NCBI GenBank assembly: GCA_903904005.1
Contig: CAIVAR010000137.1
Coordinates: forward strand, 1 to 44,006
Direction: 5' to 3'
From: an uncultured Anaeromyxobacter sp.
GTDB taxonomy: Bacteria > Myxococcota > Myxococcia > Myxococcales > Anaeromyxobacteraceae
DNA: 44,006 bases
Shown here: piece after piece, positions 1-7,819 of the stretch
Position numbering within the stretch: the stretch's first letter is position 1
Layout: each line of letters begins with the position of its first letter
The notes under the pieces: model-generated
What the model was told of the DNA's origin: nothing
The model's input: only the letters and a program-made list of their open reading frames with translations
Databases searched by the model: none
Made by a program: the position numbers and the translations under genes

Positions 1-22
1 CCTGGACGGACTGGCAGGGGGC

Positions 23-51
23 TCTACAAAGGCGCGTTACCGACCTAGGCT
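23..51 (+). promoter_or_regulatory. Possible promoter of the radical SAM gene
   Basis: TCTACA (23-28), a 17-nt spacer, then TAGGCT (46-51), whose last base is 9 nt before the ATG at 61. Matches to the sigma-70 consensus are partial; the geometry would give a leaderless or near-leaderless mRNA. Confidence 0.3.
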
Positions 52-60
52 ACCTGAAGG

Positions 61-1113
61 ATGTCCGCCCTCGCTGACCCGGTGCTTCACGCGCCCGCGC
101 CCCGCGCACGCTTCTTCGTGCGGGAACCGGGTGGGCGGCTGCGCTGCACGCTCTGCCCCCGCGGGTGCCGCCTCGGCGACGGGCAGGCCGGGTTCTGCTC
201 GGTCCGCCGGAACGAAGCGGGCGAGATGGTGTCGCTCGCATACGGCCGGAGCACCGGCTTCGCGGTCGATCCCATCGAGAAGAAGCCGCTCCACCACTTC
301 CTCCCCGGCACGGACGTCCTCTCCTTCGGCACCGTCGGGTGCCAGCTCGGCTGCCGGTTCTGCCAGAACTGGAGCACCTCGAGGGCGGCGGCGTCGGGGC
401 GCGGCATGGTCGCGAGCACGCCGGAGCAGGTGGTGGATCTCGCCGTCGCCTCCGGCTGCCCCTCCATCGCCTTCACCTACAACGACCCGGTCATCTGGGC
501 GGAGTGGGCCATCGACGTGGCCCGGGAGGCGCGCCGCCGAGGGGTCCGGACGGTCTTCGTCACCTCCGGCTACGTGGAGGAGCGGGCCCGCGAGGAGATC
601 TTCTCCTGGATGGACGCGGCCAACGTCGACCTCAAGGCCTTCACCGAGGACTTCTACGCGAAGGTGACCCTCTCCCACCTCGCCCCGGTCCTCGAGACGC
701 TCGAGTGGCTGGCCCGGGACGGCAGGGTCTGGACCGAGGTGACGAACCTGCTCGTCCCCGGCCTCAACGACGATCCCGAGGAGACCCGCCGGCTGGCCGG
801 CTGGATCGGCTCCCGGATGGGGCCGGACGTCCCGCTCCACTTCTCCGCATTTCACCCGGCGTGGAAGATGACCGACCGGCCGCGGACGCCGCCCGGGACG
901 CTCACCCGGGCCCGCCGCATCGCGCGCGAGGTGGGGCTGCGCCACGTCTACACCGGCAACGTGCGCGATCCGGAGGGGCAGGCGACGCTGTGCCCGCGCT
1001 GCGGGTTCGCGGTGATCGCGCGGGACGGGAACGCGGTGCTGCGGAACCGGCTCGGGCCGGCGGCGACCTGCCCGGAGTGCCGGGAGCGGATCGCCGGGCG
1101 CTTCGAGGTCTAG
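61..1113 (+). CDS. amrS: AmmeMemoRadiSam-system radical SAM enzyme (AmrS-like)
   Basis: A 350-residue radical SAM protein of the pyruvate-formate-lyase-activating-enzyme-like family. The cluster-binding CxxxCxxC motif is C94-C98-C101 in the context GCQLGCRFCQNW. An N-terminal cysteine group (C29, C32, C36, C46) and a C-terminal zinc-ribbon-like pair of CxxC motifs (about residues 313-340) are typical of the subfamily whose neighbours elsewhere are AMMECR1 and Memo proteins; neither partner is in this window. Its substrate is not established. The ATG at 61 has gaagg directly against it, too close for a normal ribosome site, and a possible -10 element 9 nt upstream, so the transcript may be leaderless. 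It ends on a CTAG shared with the convergent lipoprotein gene. Confidence 0.88.
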   Translation: MSALADPVLHAPAPRARFFVREPGGRLRCTLCPRGCRLGDGQAGFCSVRRNEAGEMVSLAYGRSTGFAVDPIEKKPLHHFLPGTDVLSFGTVGCQLGCRFCQNWSTSRAAASGRGMVASTPEQVVDLAVASGCPSIAFTYNDPVIWAEWAIDVAREARRRGVRTVFVTSGYVEERAREEIFSWMDAANVDLKAFTEDFYAKVTLSHLAPVLETLEWLARDGRVWTEVTNLLVPGLNDDPEETRRLAGWIGSRMGPDVPLHFSAFHPAWKMTDRPRTPPGTLTRARRIAREVGLRHVYTGNVRDPEGQATLCPRCGFAVIARDGNAVLRNRLGPAATCPECRERIAGRFEV

Positions 1114-1736
1114 GGATCCAGGACGCCGAGGAGCGGGGAGGTGAGCAGGATGGGGGTGCAGGTTCCCCCGGGACCCGGCTTCGCGAGGCCGCAGGCGATC
1201 TGGCCCGAGCAGGTGGCCAGATCCGCGATGCAGAAATCCACTTTGCCCCAGTAGCTGGGACAGGTGCGCAGCTGCGCGGTGCAGGTCTGGTCCGCCGGAA
1301 TCTTGGGCGCGAGGGCCTGGGCCCGGAGGATCACGTTGTTCATGCAGGTTTCCCGCGACTGCTCCGGGGGCGGGCACAGGCAGATGCGCTCCCCCAGCTC
1401 CTGGCAGGGCGTGAAGCAGCCGTCCGGGAGCGGGAGGGCGAGGCCGCAGGCCACCTTTCCCGCGCAGGTGTTGAGCATGTAGGCGCAGGTGTTGAGGTCC
1501 CCGCCCGGGTCCGGGCACGAGCCCAGGATGGAGCTGCAGTAGTCGACCTCCCCGCCGACGGGGGCGGCGGCGCGGACGCGCGCCTTCACGTTGGTCTTGC
1601 AGTTGTTGCGGACCTGCCCCTCCGGTTCGCACTGGCAGATGCGATCGCCCAGGTCCTGGCAGGGCGAGCTGCACCCGGCGGCGCCGACCGCGAGGGCCAG
1701 TCCGAGGGCGAGCGTGAGGGGGTGGAGGCTCTTCAT
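1110..1736 (-). CDS. Duplicated, 20-cysteine lipoprotein of unknown function
   Basis: Predicted 208-residue lipoprotein: a hydrophobic N-terminal signal ends at a lipobox-like GAAGC with C22 as the candidate lipidated residue. The mature part is an internal duplication. Ten cysteines at 26, 34, 36, 46, 67, 74, 84, 91, 97 and 107 recur at 111, 119, 121, 131, 152, 159, 169, 176, 182 and 193, an 85-residue period with one single-residue slip at the end. Each copy opens CQxLGxRIC. No CXXCH is present, so it is not a cytochrome; disulfides or metal binding are possible. I do not recognise a named family. The start at 1736 is chosen because it gives the signal peptide directly. Its stop overlaps the stop of the convergent radical SAM gene in a shared CTAG. 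Confidence 0.75.
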   Translation of the reverse strand: MKSLHPLTLALGLALAVGAAGCSSPCQDLGDRICQCEPEGQVRNNCKTNVKARVRAAAPVGGEVDYCSSILGSCPDPGGDLNTCAYMLNTCAGKVACGLALPLPDGCFTPCQELGERICLCPPPEQSRETCMNNVILRAQALAPKIPADQTCTAQLRTCPSYWGKVDFCIADLATCSGQIACGLAKPGPGGTCTPILLTSPLLGVLDP

Positions 1737-1746
1737 GAGGCGGCGG

Positions 1747-1775
1747 AGGATCGCCCGAACCCCCCCCGGGGTCAA
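1747..1775 (-). promoter_or_regulatory. Possible promoter of the cysteine-rich lipoprotein
   Basis: On the minus strand TTGACC (1775-1770), a 17-nt spacer and GATCCT (1752-1747) lie 10 nt before the ATG at 1736. The -35 matches five of six consensus positions, the -10 three of six. The -35 overlaps the stop codon of the upstream isomerase gene. Confidence 0.35.
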
Positions 1776-2362
1776 GCGCGGCCGGCGGCGGCCAGGGCCT
1801 CGATGGCGAAGTCGAGCCGGTCGTTGCCGATGAACATCTCCTGCCCCACGAAGAAGGTGGGTGCGCCGAACGAACCCCGGTCCACTGCCTCCTGGGTCTG
1901 GGCCTTCAGCGCGTCCTTGAAGTTCGCCGCCTCGGCCACCAGCGCCGCGCCGTCGAGGCCGGCCCGGGTCGCCGCGTCGGCCACCACCGCGGCGTCGGAG
2001 ATGTCCCGCCCCTCGGCCCAGTAGGCCCGGTAGATGGCATGGGTGTAGGGCACGAGCTTCCCGAGCTTCTCGGCGGCGAAGGCGGCCCGGAGGGGCAGCA
2101 CCGTGAGCACCGGGAACCGCGGGGGCCACGCGAACGGGACCCCCAGCCGCTTCGCCCAGCGGACGCAGTCGGTCGCGAGGTAGGGCGCCTTGGCGGCGAC
2201 CTCGATGGGGGCCTTGTTCCCGGTGGCGTTGAAGACGCCGCCGAGCAGGAAGGGGCGCCAGCGGAGGGTGCCGCCCACCCGCGCCACCTCTGCCTCCACG
2301 CGGGTCGAGGCGAGGTAGGAGTAGGAACTGACGAAGTCGTAGAAGAATTCGAGAGTGGCCAT
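1772..2362 (-). CDS. 2-hydroxychromene-2-carboxylate isomerase / DsbA-fold (GST kappa-like) protein
   Basis: A 196-residue thioredoxin-fold protein. The N-terminus EFFYDFVSSYSYLAS is the HCCA-isomerase/GST-kappa signature, with a serine where DsbA has its active-site cysteine. A helical insert follows, and the C-terminal GAPTFFVGQEMFIGNDRLDF motif is typical of this family. Known members isomerise 2-hydroxychromene-2-carboxylate with glutathione in naphthalene-type degradation, but no degradation genes are nearby, so the substrate is open. The ATG at 2362 is 20 nt from the divergent lolA start, so the two share one very short AT-rich promoter region. Confidence 0.85.
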   Translation of the reverse strand: MATLEFFYDFVSSYSYLASTRVEAEVARVGGTLRWRPFLLGGVFNATGNKAPIEVAAKAPYLATDCVRWAKRLGVPFAWPPRFPVLTVLPLRAAFAAEKLGKLVPYTHAIYRAYWAEGRDISDAAVVADAATRAGLDGAALVAEAANFKDALKAQTQEAVDRGSFGAPTFFVGQEMFIGNDRLDFAIEALAAAGRA

Positions 2363-2382
2363 CGTCCCTATATAACGGATCC
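2363..2382. promoter_or_regulatory. Short divergent promoter region (isomerase / lolA)
   Basis: Only 20 nt separate the two divergent start codons. They contain the palindromic TATATA (2369-2374) extended to TATATAAC, able to act as a -10 element on either strand 6-8 nt from each ATG. Neither gene has a Shine-Dalgarno sequence in this gap. Confidence 0.35.
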
Positions 2383-3018
2383 ATGCTCTCCCTCGCCGCC
2401 CCCCTCGCGCTCCTGCTCGCCGCCGCCCCCGCCGGGGCACCAGCGGCCGCCGACGCGACCGCGCTGGCCCGGAAGGTCCAGGGCTTCTACGAGTCCACCC
2501 GCGACCTGCGCGCCCGCTTCGTGCAGACCTACACCTACGCCGCGCTGGGGCGCCGCCAGGTCTCCAGCGGAACGCTCGAGGTGAAGAAGCCGGGGAAGAT
2601 GCGCTGGGACTACCAGTCACCAGCCGTGAAGACCATCGCGGTCAACGGCTCGCGCCTCGTCCAGTGGGAGCCCGAGGCCAACCAGGCCTTCGTCGACGAG
2701 AAGTTCGACGCCACCGCCATGAGCGCCGCGGTCACCTTCCTCATCGGCAAGGGGAGCCTGGAGAAGGAGTTCCACCTGTCCACCGGGGAGGGGGGGGCGC
2801 TCGTGCTCCGCCCCCGGCAGGCCGACGCGCGCGTCGAGACCGTGACGCTCACGGCCGGCCCGGACGGCGAGGTGACCCGGACACGGGTGGTGGACGGGCA
2901 GGGCAACGTGAACGACATCGCCTTCGCGGAGATCCGCCGGAACGCCGGGATCCCGGACGCCCGGTTCGAGATCGAGTTGCCGGCCGGGGTCCGCCGGCTG
3001 GCCCTGCCGGGAAAGTAG
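2383..3018 (+). CDS. lolA: Outer-membrane lipoprotein carrier protein LolA
   Basis: A 211-residue periplasmic chaperone that would shuttle lipoproteins from the LolCDE transporter to the outer membrane. A signal peptide of about 23 residues ends in ...APAAADA. The mature protein carries family features: ARFVQTYTY near the start, the SGTLEVKKPGKMRWDY segment and the following beta-sheet core. Length is normal. It probably begins a two-gene unit with the MATE exporter 13 nt downstream. Lipoprotein genes are frequent in this window, which fits an active Lol pathway. Confidence 0.9.
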   Translation: MLSLAAPLALLLAAAPAGAPAAADATALARKVQGFYESTRDLRARFVQTYTYAALGRRQVSSGTLEVKKPGKMRWDYQSPAVKTIAVNGSRLVQWEPEANQAFVDEKFDATAMSAAVTFLIGKGSLEKEFHLSTGEGGALVLRPRQADARVETVTLTAGPDGEVTRTRVVDGQGNVNDIAFAEIRRNAGIPDARFEIELPAGVRRLALPGK

Positions 3019-3031
3019 CCCCGCGGGCGGC

Positions 3032-4408
3032 GTGGTGGAGGCGACGACAGGCCCGGCGCGCGTGGCGCCCACCCTGCGGGGGCTGCTCGTGCTGGCCTGG
3101 CCCATCGTCGTGTCCCGGTCGTCGCAGGTGGTGATCGGCATCGCCGACGCCTACATGGTGGCCCACCTGGGCGAGGCGGCGCTGGCGGCCACCACCGCCG
3201 GGGCCATGAACACCTTCACCCTCTTCATCCTCCCGCTCGGCGTGGTCTTCATCGTCTCCTCCTTCTCGTCCCAGCTCCTCGGGCGGGGTGACCTGGCCGG
3301 CGCGCGCCGCTACGGCTTCTACGGCCTCCTCGTGGCCGCGGTGACGCAGCTCCTCGGGGTGGCCGGGATCCCGTTCGTCGAGCCGGCCCTGCGGGGGTTT
3401 GCCTTCGCACCCGACGTGCGGGAGATGCTCGCCGGATACCTCGTCATCCGGCTCTGGTCCGGAGGCGCAGCCATCGGGATGGAGGCGCTCGCCAACTACT
3501 ACGGAGGGCTCGGGAACACCCGGCTGCCCATGCTCGCCAGCGTGGCGGCCATGCTGCTCAACGTCGCCGGGAACTGGCTCCTCATCGACGGCCACCTGGG
3601 CGCGCCGGCCATGGGGGTGCGCGGGGCGGCGCTCGCGAGCGCGATCTCCACCGGCGTCGCCTTCGCGGGGCTGCTCGCCGTCTTCCTGTTCGAGCGGCGC
3701 CCGGCGGGCGGGCGCTGGCCGCGGCTGCGCGTGGCGGAGTTCCTCCGCATGCTCCGCTTCGGGATCCCGTCGGGGCTCAACTGGTTCTTCGAGTTCGCGG
3801 CCTTCATGTTCTTCGTGAACGTGGTGGTGGCGGGGCTCGGGACCACCGCGCTCGCATCGCTCATGGCGGTCTTCCAGCTCAACTCGGTGGCCTTCATGCC
3901 GGCCTTCGCGCTGGCGAGCGCGGCGGCCATCCTGGTGGGGCAGGCCATCGGCGCCGGGGCCAAGGGGGAGGTCCCCCACCTCGTCCGGCTCGGATTCGCC
4001 GCGGCCGGGACCTGGCAGGGGCTCGTGGGCATCCTCTACCTGGCGGCGCCGCGCCTGCTCTTCGCCCCGTTCGTCGGCGATCCCTCGACCGCCGGCGCGC
4101 TCCTCGACGTCGGGGCGAGGATGCTCGCCTTCTCGGCGGCGTGGCAGCTCTTCGACGCCGCGGCCGCGGTGCTCGCCGAGTCGCTGCGCGCGGCGGGGGA
4201 CACGGCCTTCGTGCTCTGGGCCCGGCTCGGGGCCGGGTGGCTGGTGTTCGTGCCGGGCTCCTGGATCACCGTCCGGCTGTACGGCGGAGGGGACATCGCG
4301 GCGGTGGCCTGGCTCGTCGTCTACCTGGGGCTGCTCGCGCTCATCCTCTTCCTGCGCATGCGCGGAGGCGCCTGGCGGCGGCTGGAGCTGGTCGAGCCGG
4401 TTCCCTGA
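3032..4408 (+). CDS. MATE-family multidrug/toxin efflux transporter
   Basis: A 458-residue polytopic inner-membrane protein with about twelve hydrophobic segments in two homologous halves. The first half opens with PIVVSRSSQVVIGIADAYMV, the pattern of MATE (NorM/DinF) exporters, which expel cationic or other compounds using a sodium or proton gradient. The substrate cannot be read from sequence. The start is a GTG at 3032, with a second GTG one codon on. It follows lolA by 13 nt and is likely co-transcribed. Confidence 0.85.
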   Translation: MVEATTGPARVAPTLRGLLVLAWPIVVSRSSQVVIGIADAYMVAHLGEAALAATTAGAMNTFTLFILPLGVVFIVSSFSSQLLGRGDLAGARRYGFYGLLVAAVTQLLGVAGIPFVEPALRGFAFAPDVREMLAGYLVIRLWSGGAAIGMEALANYYGGLGNTRLPMLASVAAMLLNVAGNWLLIDGHLGAPAMGVRGAALASAISTGVAFAGLLAVFLFERRPAGGRWPRLRVAEFLRMLRFGIPSGLNWFFEFAAFMFFVNVVVAGLGTTALASLMAVFQLNSVAFMPAFALASAAAILVGQAIGAGAKGEVPHLVRLGFAAAGTWQGLVGILYLAAPRLLFAPFVGDPSTAGALLDVGARMLAFSAAWQLFDAAAAVLAESLRAAGDTAFVLWARLGAGWLVFVPGSWITVRLYGGGDIAAVAWLVVYLGLLALILFLRMRGGAWRRLELVEPVP

Positions 4409-4465
4409 ACCGGCCAGACGTTCCGTTTACCTCGGGAGGGGAGGGTGGCGAAGGTCGAAGCGTTG

Positions 4466-4471
4466 TACCTT
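4466..4471 (+). promoter_or_regulatory. Possible -10 element before the iron-sulfur membrane protein gene
   Basis: TACCTT ends 8 nt before the ATG at 4480; there is no Shine-Dalgarno sequence between. The 71-nt gap after the MATE gene is otherwise purine-rich and holds no clear terminator. Confidence 0.25.
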
Positions 4472-4479
4472 CCGTCCGC

Positions 4480-5526
4480 ATGTCCGAGCTCGTCACCATC
4501 GGAGCCGCCCCGCCGGCGAAGCGCGCCCGGTGGCGGAACCCTTACCGCGCCATTCCGGCCGTGCGCTGGGGCGTGCAGGGGCTCTACCTCGCCTTCCTGC
4601 TCCTCGTCGGCTGGGAGTTCTGGCGCTTCCACGCCCAGGCGGTGGGTGCCGGGCCGGTGACGGCGGCGCGCCCCCCGTCGGTCGAGTCCTTCCTCCCCAT
4701 CAGCGCGCTCGTCGGGCTGAAGCACTTCCTCCTCACCGGGTACTGGGATCCGGTCCACCCGGCCGGGCTCACCATCCTCTGCGCCGCCATCGTGGGGGCG
4801 CTGCTGGCCCGGAAGGCCTTCTGCGGCTGGGTCTGCCCGGTGGGGACGATCTCCCGCGGGATCGAGTGGCTGGGGGAGAAGCTCCTCTGGCGCCGCCGCT
4901 GGCCCACCGTGCCGCGCTGGCTCGACCTCCCCCTCATGTCGGTGAAGTACCTGCTCCTCGCCTTCTTCGCCTGGGCCATCCTCTGGCAGATGCCGGTGGC
5001 CGCGCTCGACGGCTTCATGCGCTCCCCGTACAACGTGGCCGCCGACGCGAAGATGCTGCTCTTCTTCCAGGACCTCTCGGCCACCGCGGCCGGGATCCTC
5101 GCCGCGCTCGTGCTCCTGTCACTCGTGGTCAAGAACGCCTGGTGCCGCTGGGGCTGCCCGTACGGGGCGCTCCTCGGGCTCGCCAGCTTCTTCTCGCCGC
5201 TGCGCATCGTCCGCGACACCGCCACCTGCAACGATTGCGGAGCCTGCTCGCGGGCCTGCCCGGTCGACATCCCGGTCCACGCCCGGGCGCAGGTCCGCTC
5301 CCCGGAGTGCACCGGCTGCCTCTCCTGCGTGGCGGCGGGCACCGTGCCCTCCTGCCTGGGGGTGAGCCCGGCGAAGCGGATTTCACCCTGGGTTCTACCC
5401 ACGGTCGGCGTCGGGGCGATGCTCGTCTTCTGGGGGGTGGCGGTCGCCACCGGCTTCTGGACGAGCGAGGTGCCGCTCGAGGCCTTCCGGCGCGCCTACC
5501 GGATGGCCCCCATGATCGGCCACTGA
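4480..5526 (+). CDS. NapH/NosR-like membrane 4Fe-4S electron-transfer protein
   Basis: A 348-residue inner-membrane protein. It has about five hydrophobic segments, two CxxxCP motifs at membrane boundaries (C115/C119 in CGWVCPVG and C222/C226 in CRWGCPYG), then a ferredoxin domain. The first cluster motif is classical (C250, C253, C256, C260). The second is unusual: C277, C280, C283, then the fourth cysteine eight residues on at C292. A last membrane segment lies near 305-325. NapH and NosR pass electrons from quinol to periplasmic reductases; no nap or nos gene is in this window, so the partner is unknown. The ATG at 4480 is preferred over upstream in-frame codons because it places the first membrane helix near the N-terminus. 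Confidence 0.82.
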   Translation: MSELVTIGAAPPAKRARWRNPYRAIPAVRWGVQGLYLAFLLLVGWEFWRFHAQAVGAGPVTAARPPSVESFLPISALVGLKHFLLTGYWDPVHPAGLTILCAAIVGALLARKAFCGWVCPVGTISRGIEWLGEKLLWRRRWPTVPRWLDLPLMSVKYLLLAFFAWAILWQMPVAALDGFMRSPYNVAADAKMLLFFQDLSATAAGILAALVLLSLVVKNAWCRWGCPYGALLGLASFFSPLRIVRDTATCNDCGACSRACPVDIPVHARAQVRSPECTGCLSCVAAGTVPSCLGVSPAKRISPWVLPTVGVGAMLVFWGVAVATGFWTSEVPLEAFRRAYRMAPMIGH

Positions 5527-6428
5527 TCGGTTCGAAGCACGGGTGGGGGCGCGCACGCCACCTCCACGCGCGCGCCGGTCCGCGGGTGGTCGAGCGCGAG
5601 CCACCAGGCGTGAAGCCGGTAACCCGGGTCGCCGGGAACCGCATGGCCGCCGGGGAACGGAAGGCCGCCCGGCGCGTAGAGCGGATCGCCCACGAGCGGG
5701 TGGCCGGCGAAGGCCAGGTGGATGCGGATCTGGTGGGGACGGCCGGTCTCGATCTCCACCTCGAGGAGGGACGAGGGGGCGTCCCCGCCGCGCCGCTCCA
5801 GGACGCGCACCCGGCTCCGCGACGGGCGCCCCCCCGGGGCGGCCGCGTGGAGCGTCCCGGTGGGGGCATAGGGGACCTCACCGATGGGGGCGTCGACGTC
5901 GAAGGCGTCGCGCGCGGGGTGGCCCGCGCAGAGGGCGAGGTAGACCTTCCGGATGCGCCGCTCCCGCATGGCCGCCTGCACCGCGGCCCCCGCCGCGGCG
6001 GTCCGGGTGAAGAGCACCACCCCCGACGTGTCGCGCCCCAGCCGGTGCACCGGCACCGCGCCCGGGTCGCGCCGGCGGACGACCGCGAGCAGGGTCGACT
6101 CGAGGTAGAGGCCTCCGCCGGGCAAGGTGGGCAGCCCCCGCGGCTTGGCCACGGCGAGCAGTTCCGCGTCCTCGTGCAGGACGGCGGTGCAGACGGGCGC
6201 GTCCGGCTCGTCCCAGGGCGGGCGCGCCCAGGTGAGCCGCTCGCCGGCGCGGAGCACCCGGCCGGCCGGGGCCACGACGCCGTCTACCCGGACCGCCCCC
6301 GCCGCGATCCGCCCGAGCCACTCGGCCTCCGGGGCGCGTTCCCAGCGGGTGCAAAGGTGGTCGAGGACCGTCCGCCCGGCGCCCCGGGCGTCCACCTGTT
6401 CGCCGTACTCGTATCCCCGGTTGCGCAT
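5496..6428 (-). CDS. RluA-family pseudouridine synthase
   Basis: About 310 residues. An N-terminal S4-like RNA-binding stretch ([18 protein letters not shown]) precedes the RluA catalytic domain, with the signature HRLGRDTSG containing the catalytic aspartate and the later [19 protein letters not shown] motif. These enzymes isomerise uridine in rRNA or tRNA; which site is modified cannot be told here. Its 3' end overlaps the convergent iron-sulfur protein gene by 31 bp. The ATG at 6428 is preferred; a GTG two codons upstream at 6434 is possible. The promoter region is shared with argG. Confidence 0.87.
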   Translation of the reverse strand: MRNRGYEYGEQVDARGAGRTVLDHLCTRWERAPEAEWLGRIAAGAVRVDGVVAPAGRVLRAGERLTWARPPWDEPDAPVCTAVLHEDAELLAVAKPRGLPTLPGGGLYLESTLLAVVRRRDPGAVPVHRLGRDTSGVVLFTRTAAAGAAVQAAMRERRIRKVYLALCAGHPARDAFDVDAPIGEVPYAPTGTLHAAAPGGRPSRSRVRVLERRGGDAPSSLLEVEIETGRPHQIRIHLAFAGHPLVGDPLYAPGGLPFPGGHAVPGDPGYRLHAWWLALDHPRTGARVEVACAPPPVLRTDQWPIMGAIR

Positions 6429-6449
6429 GGGCACCGACGATGGTACGTC
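6421..6449 (+). promoter_or_regulatory. Possible argG promoter
   Basis: TTGCGC (6421-6426), a 17-nt spacer and TACGTC (6444-6449) ending 8 nt before the ATG at 6458. On the other strand TACCAT (6445-6440) could serve the divergent pseudouridine synthase gene, so the two -10 elements would overlap. Confidence 0.35.
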
Positions 6450-6457
6450 GCGAGGCC

Positions 6458-7813
6458 ATGAGCCGCATCTACAAGTCGCTTCCCCCGAAGGGCACTGCGC
6501 TCGGGATCGCCTTCTCCGGCGGCCTCGACACCCGCTGTGCGGTGGCCTGGCTCGCCGAGCAGGGGCTGTCCGTCCACGCCTACACCGCCGACCTGGCCCA
6601 GCCCGACGAGCAGAACCCGGCCGACATCCCCCCCATCGCGATCCAGCACGGCGCGGTGAAGGCGAAGCTCATCGACTGCCGGGAGTCGATGGTGCGGGAG
6701 GGGATCGCCGCCATCCAGTGCGGGGCCTTCCACCTCTCGTCGGGGAGCAAGAAGTACTTCAACACCACGCCGCTGGGGCGCGCGGTGACCACCACCGCCA
6801 TCGTGCGGGCCATGCGCGAGGACGGGGTCCACGTCTTCGGCGACGGGTCCACGCACAAGGGCAACGACATCCAGCGCTTCTACCGCTACGGGATCCTCGT
6901 CGACCCCGACCTGCGCATCTACAAGCCCTGGCTCGACCAGGCCTTCGTCACCGCCTTCGGCGGGCGCAAGGAGATGAGCGAGTACCTCGAGCGGCGCGGC
7001 CTGCCCTACAAGATGGGCACCGAGAAGGCCTACTCCACCGACGCCAACGTGCTCGGCGCCACCCACGAGGCGAAGGACCTCGAGCGGCTCGACACCGGCA
7101 TGCGCATCGTCGCCCCCATCATGGGGGTCGCCCACTGGAAGCCCGAGGTGAAGGTCGCCGCCGAGGAGGTGACGGTGACCTGGGAGAACGGACTGCCGGT
7201 GGAGCTCTCCGGACGCCGCTTCGCCTCGCCGTACGAGCTCTTCCTGGAGGCCAACGCCATCGGCGGCCGGCACGGCCTGGGCATGAGCGACCAGATCGAG
7301 AACCGGGTCATCGACGCCAAGAGCCGCGGCGTCTACGAGGCGCCGGGCATGGCGCTCCTCCACCTCTCCTACGAGCGGCTGCTCTCCGCCATCCACAACG
7401 AGAACACCCTCGACCTCTACTTCACCCTGGGTCGAAGGCTGGGGCGCATCCTCTACGAGGGCAAGTGGTACGACCCCGAGGCGCTCATGCTCCGCGACGC
7501 GCTGACCCGCTGGGTCGCCCCGTCCGTCTCCGGGTCGGTGACGGTGGAGCTCCGCCGCGGCGACGACTGGAGCTACCTCGACACCCGGGCCCGCTACATG
7601 AGCTACGCCCCCCACAAGCTCTCGATGGAGCGGGTGGAGAACCCGGCCTTCACGCCGGAGGATCGCATCGGCGCCCTCGAGCTGCAGAACCTGTCGGTGG
7701 GCGACAACCGGGACCTGCTCCTCCACCACCTCGAGGCGGTCCGGGCGCTCGGCAGCGGGGCCCCGCAGGCGCCGCGCCTCGGCGCGCTGCTCGGGGCGGA
7801 CGAGAAGGACTGA
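6458..7813 (+). CDS. argG: Argininosuccinate synthase
   Basis: Condenses citrulline and aspartate with ATP to argininosuccinate, the penultimate step of arginine synthesis. At 451 residues it is the long type related to E. coli ArgG. Visible features are the P-loop-like [10 protein letters not shown] near residue 17, [45 protein letters not shown] and [15 protein letters not shown]. The ATG at 6458 matches the start of E. coli ArgG; an in-frame ATG six codons upstream at 6440 is less likely. No other arginine gene lies nearby. The convergent kinase gene ends 6 nt away. Confidence 0.95.
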   Translation: MSRIYKSLPPKGTALGIAFSGGLDTRCAVAWLAEQGLSVHAYTADLAQPDEQNPADIPPIAIQHGAVKAKLIDCRESMVREGIAAIQCGAFHLSSGSKKYFNTTPLGRAVTTTAIVRAMREDGVHVFGDGSTHKGNDIQRFYRYGILVDPDLRIYKPWLDQAFVTAFGGRKEMSEYLERRGLPYKMGTEKAYSTDANVLGATHEAKDLERLDTGMRIVAPIMGVAHWKPEVKVAAEEVTVTWENGLPVELSGRRFASPYELFLEANAIGGRHGLGMSDQIENRVIDAKSRGVYEAPGMALLHLSYERLLSAIHNENTLDLYFTLGRRLGRILYEGKWYDPEALMLRDALTRWVAPSVSGSVTVELRRGDDWSYLDTRARYMSYAPHKLSMERVENPAFTPEDRIGALELQNLSVGDNRDLLLHHLEAVRALGSGAPQAPRLGALLGADEKD

Positions 7814-7819
7814 CCCGGA

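Noticed and set aside
1-60. tRNA or coding 3' end before the first gene
   Set aside because: No acceptor stem, T-loop or open frame with a recognisable end could be found in these 60 bases.
1110-1736. Multiheme cytochrome reading of the cysteine-rich lipoprotein
   Set aside because: Many cysteines but no CXXCH motif at all.
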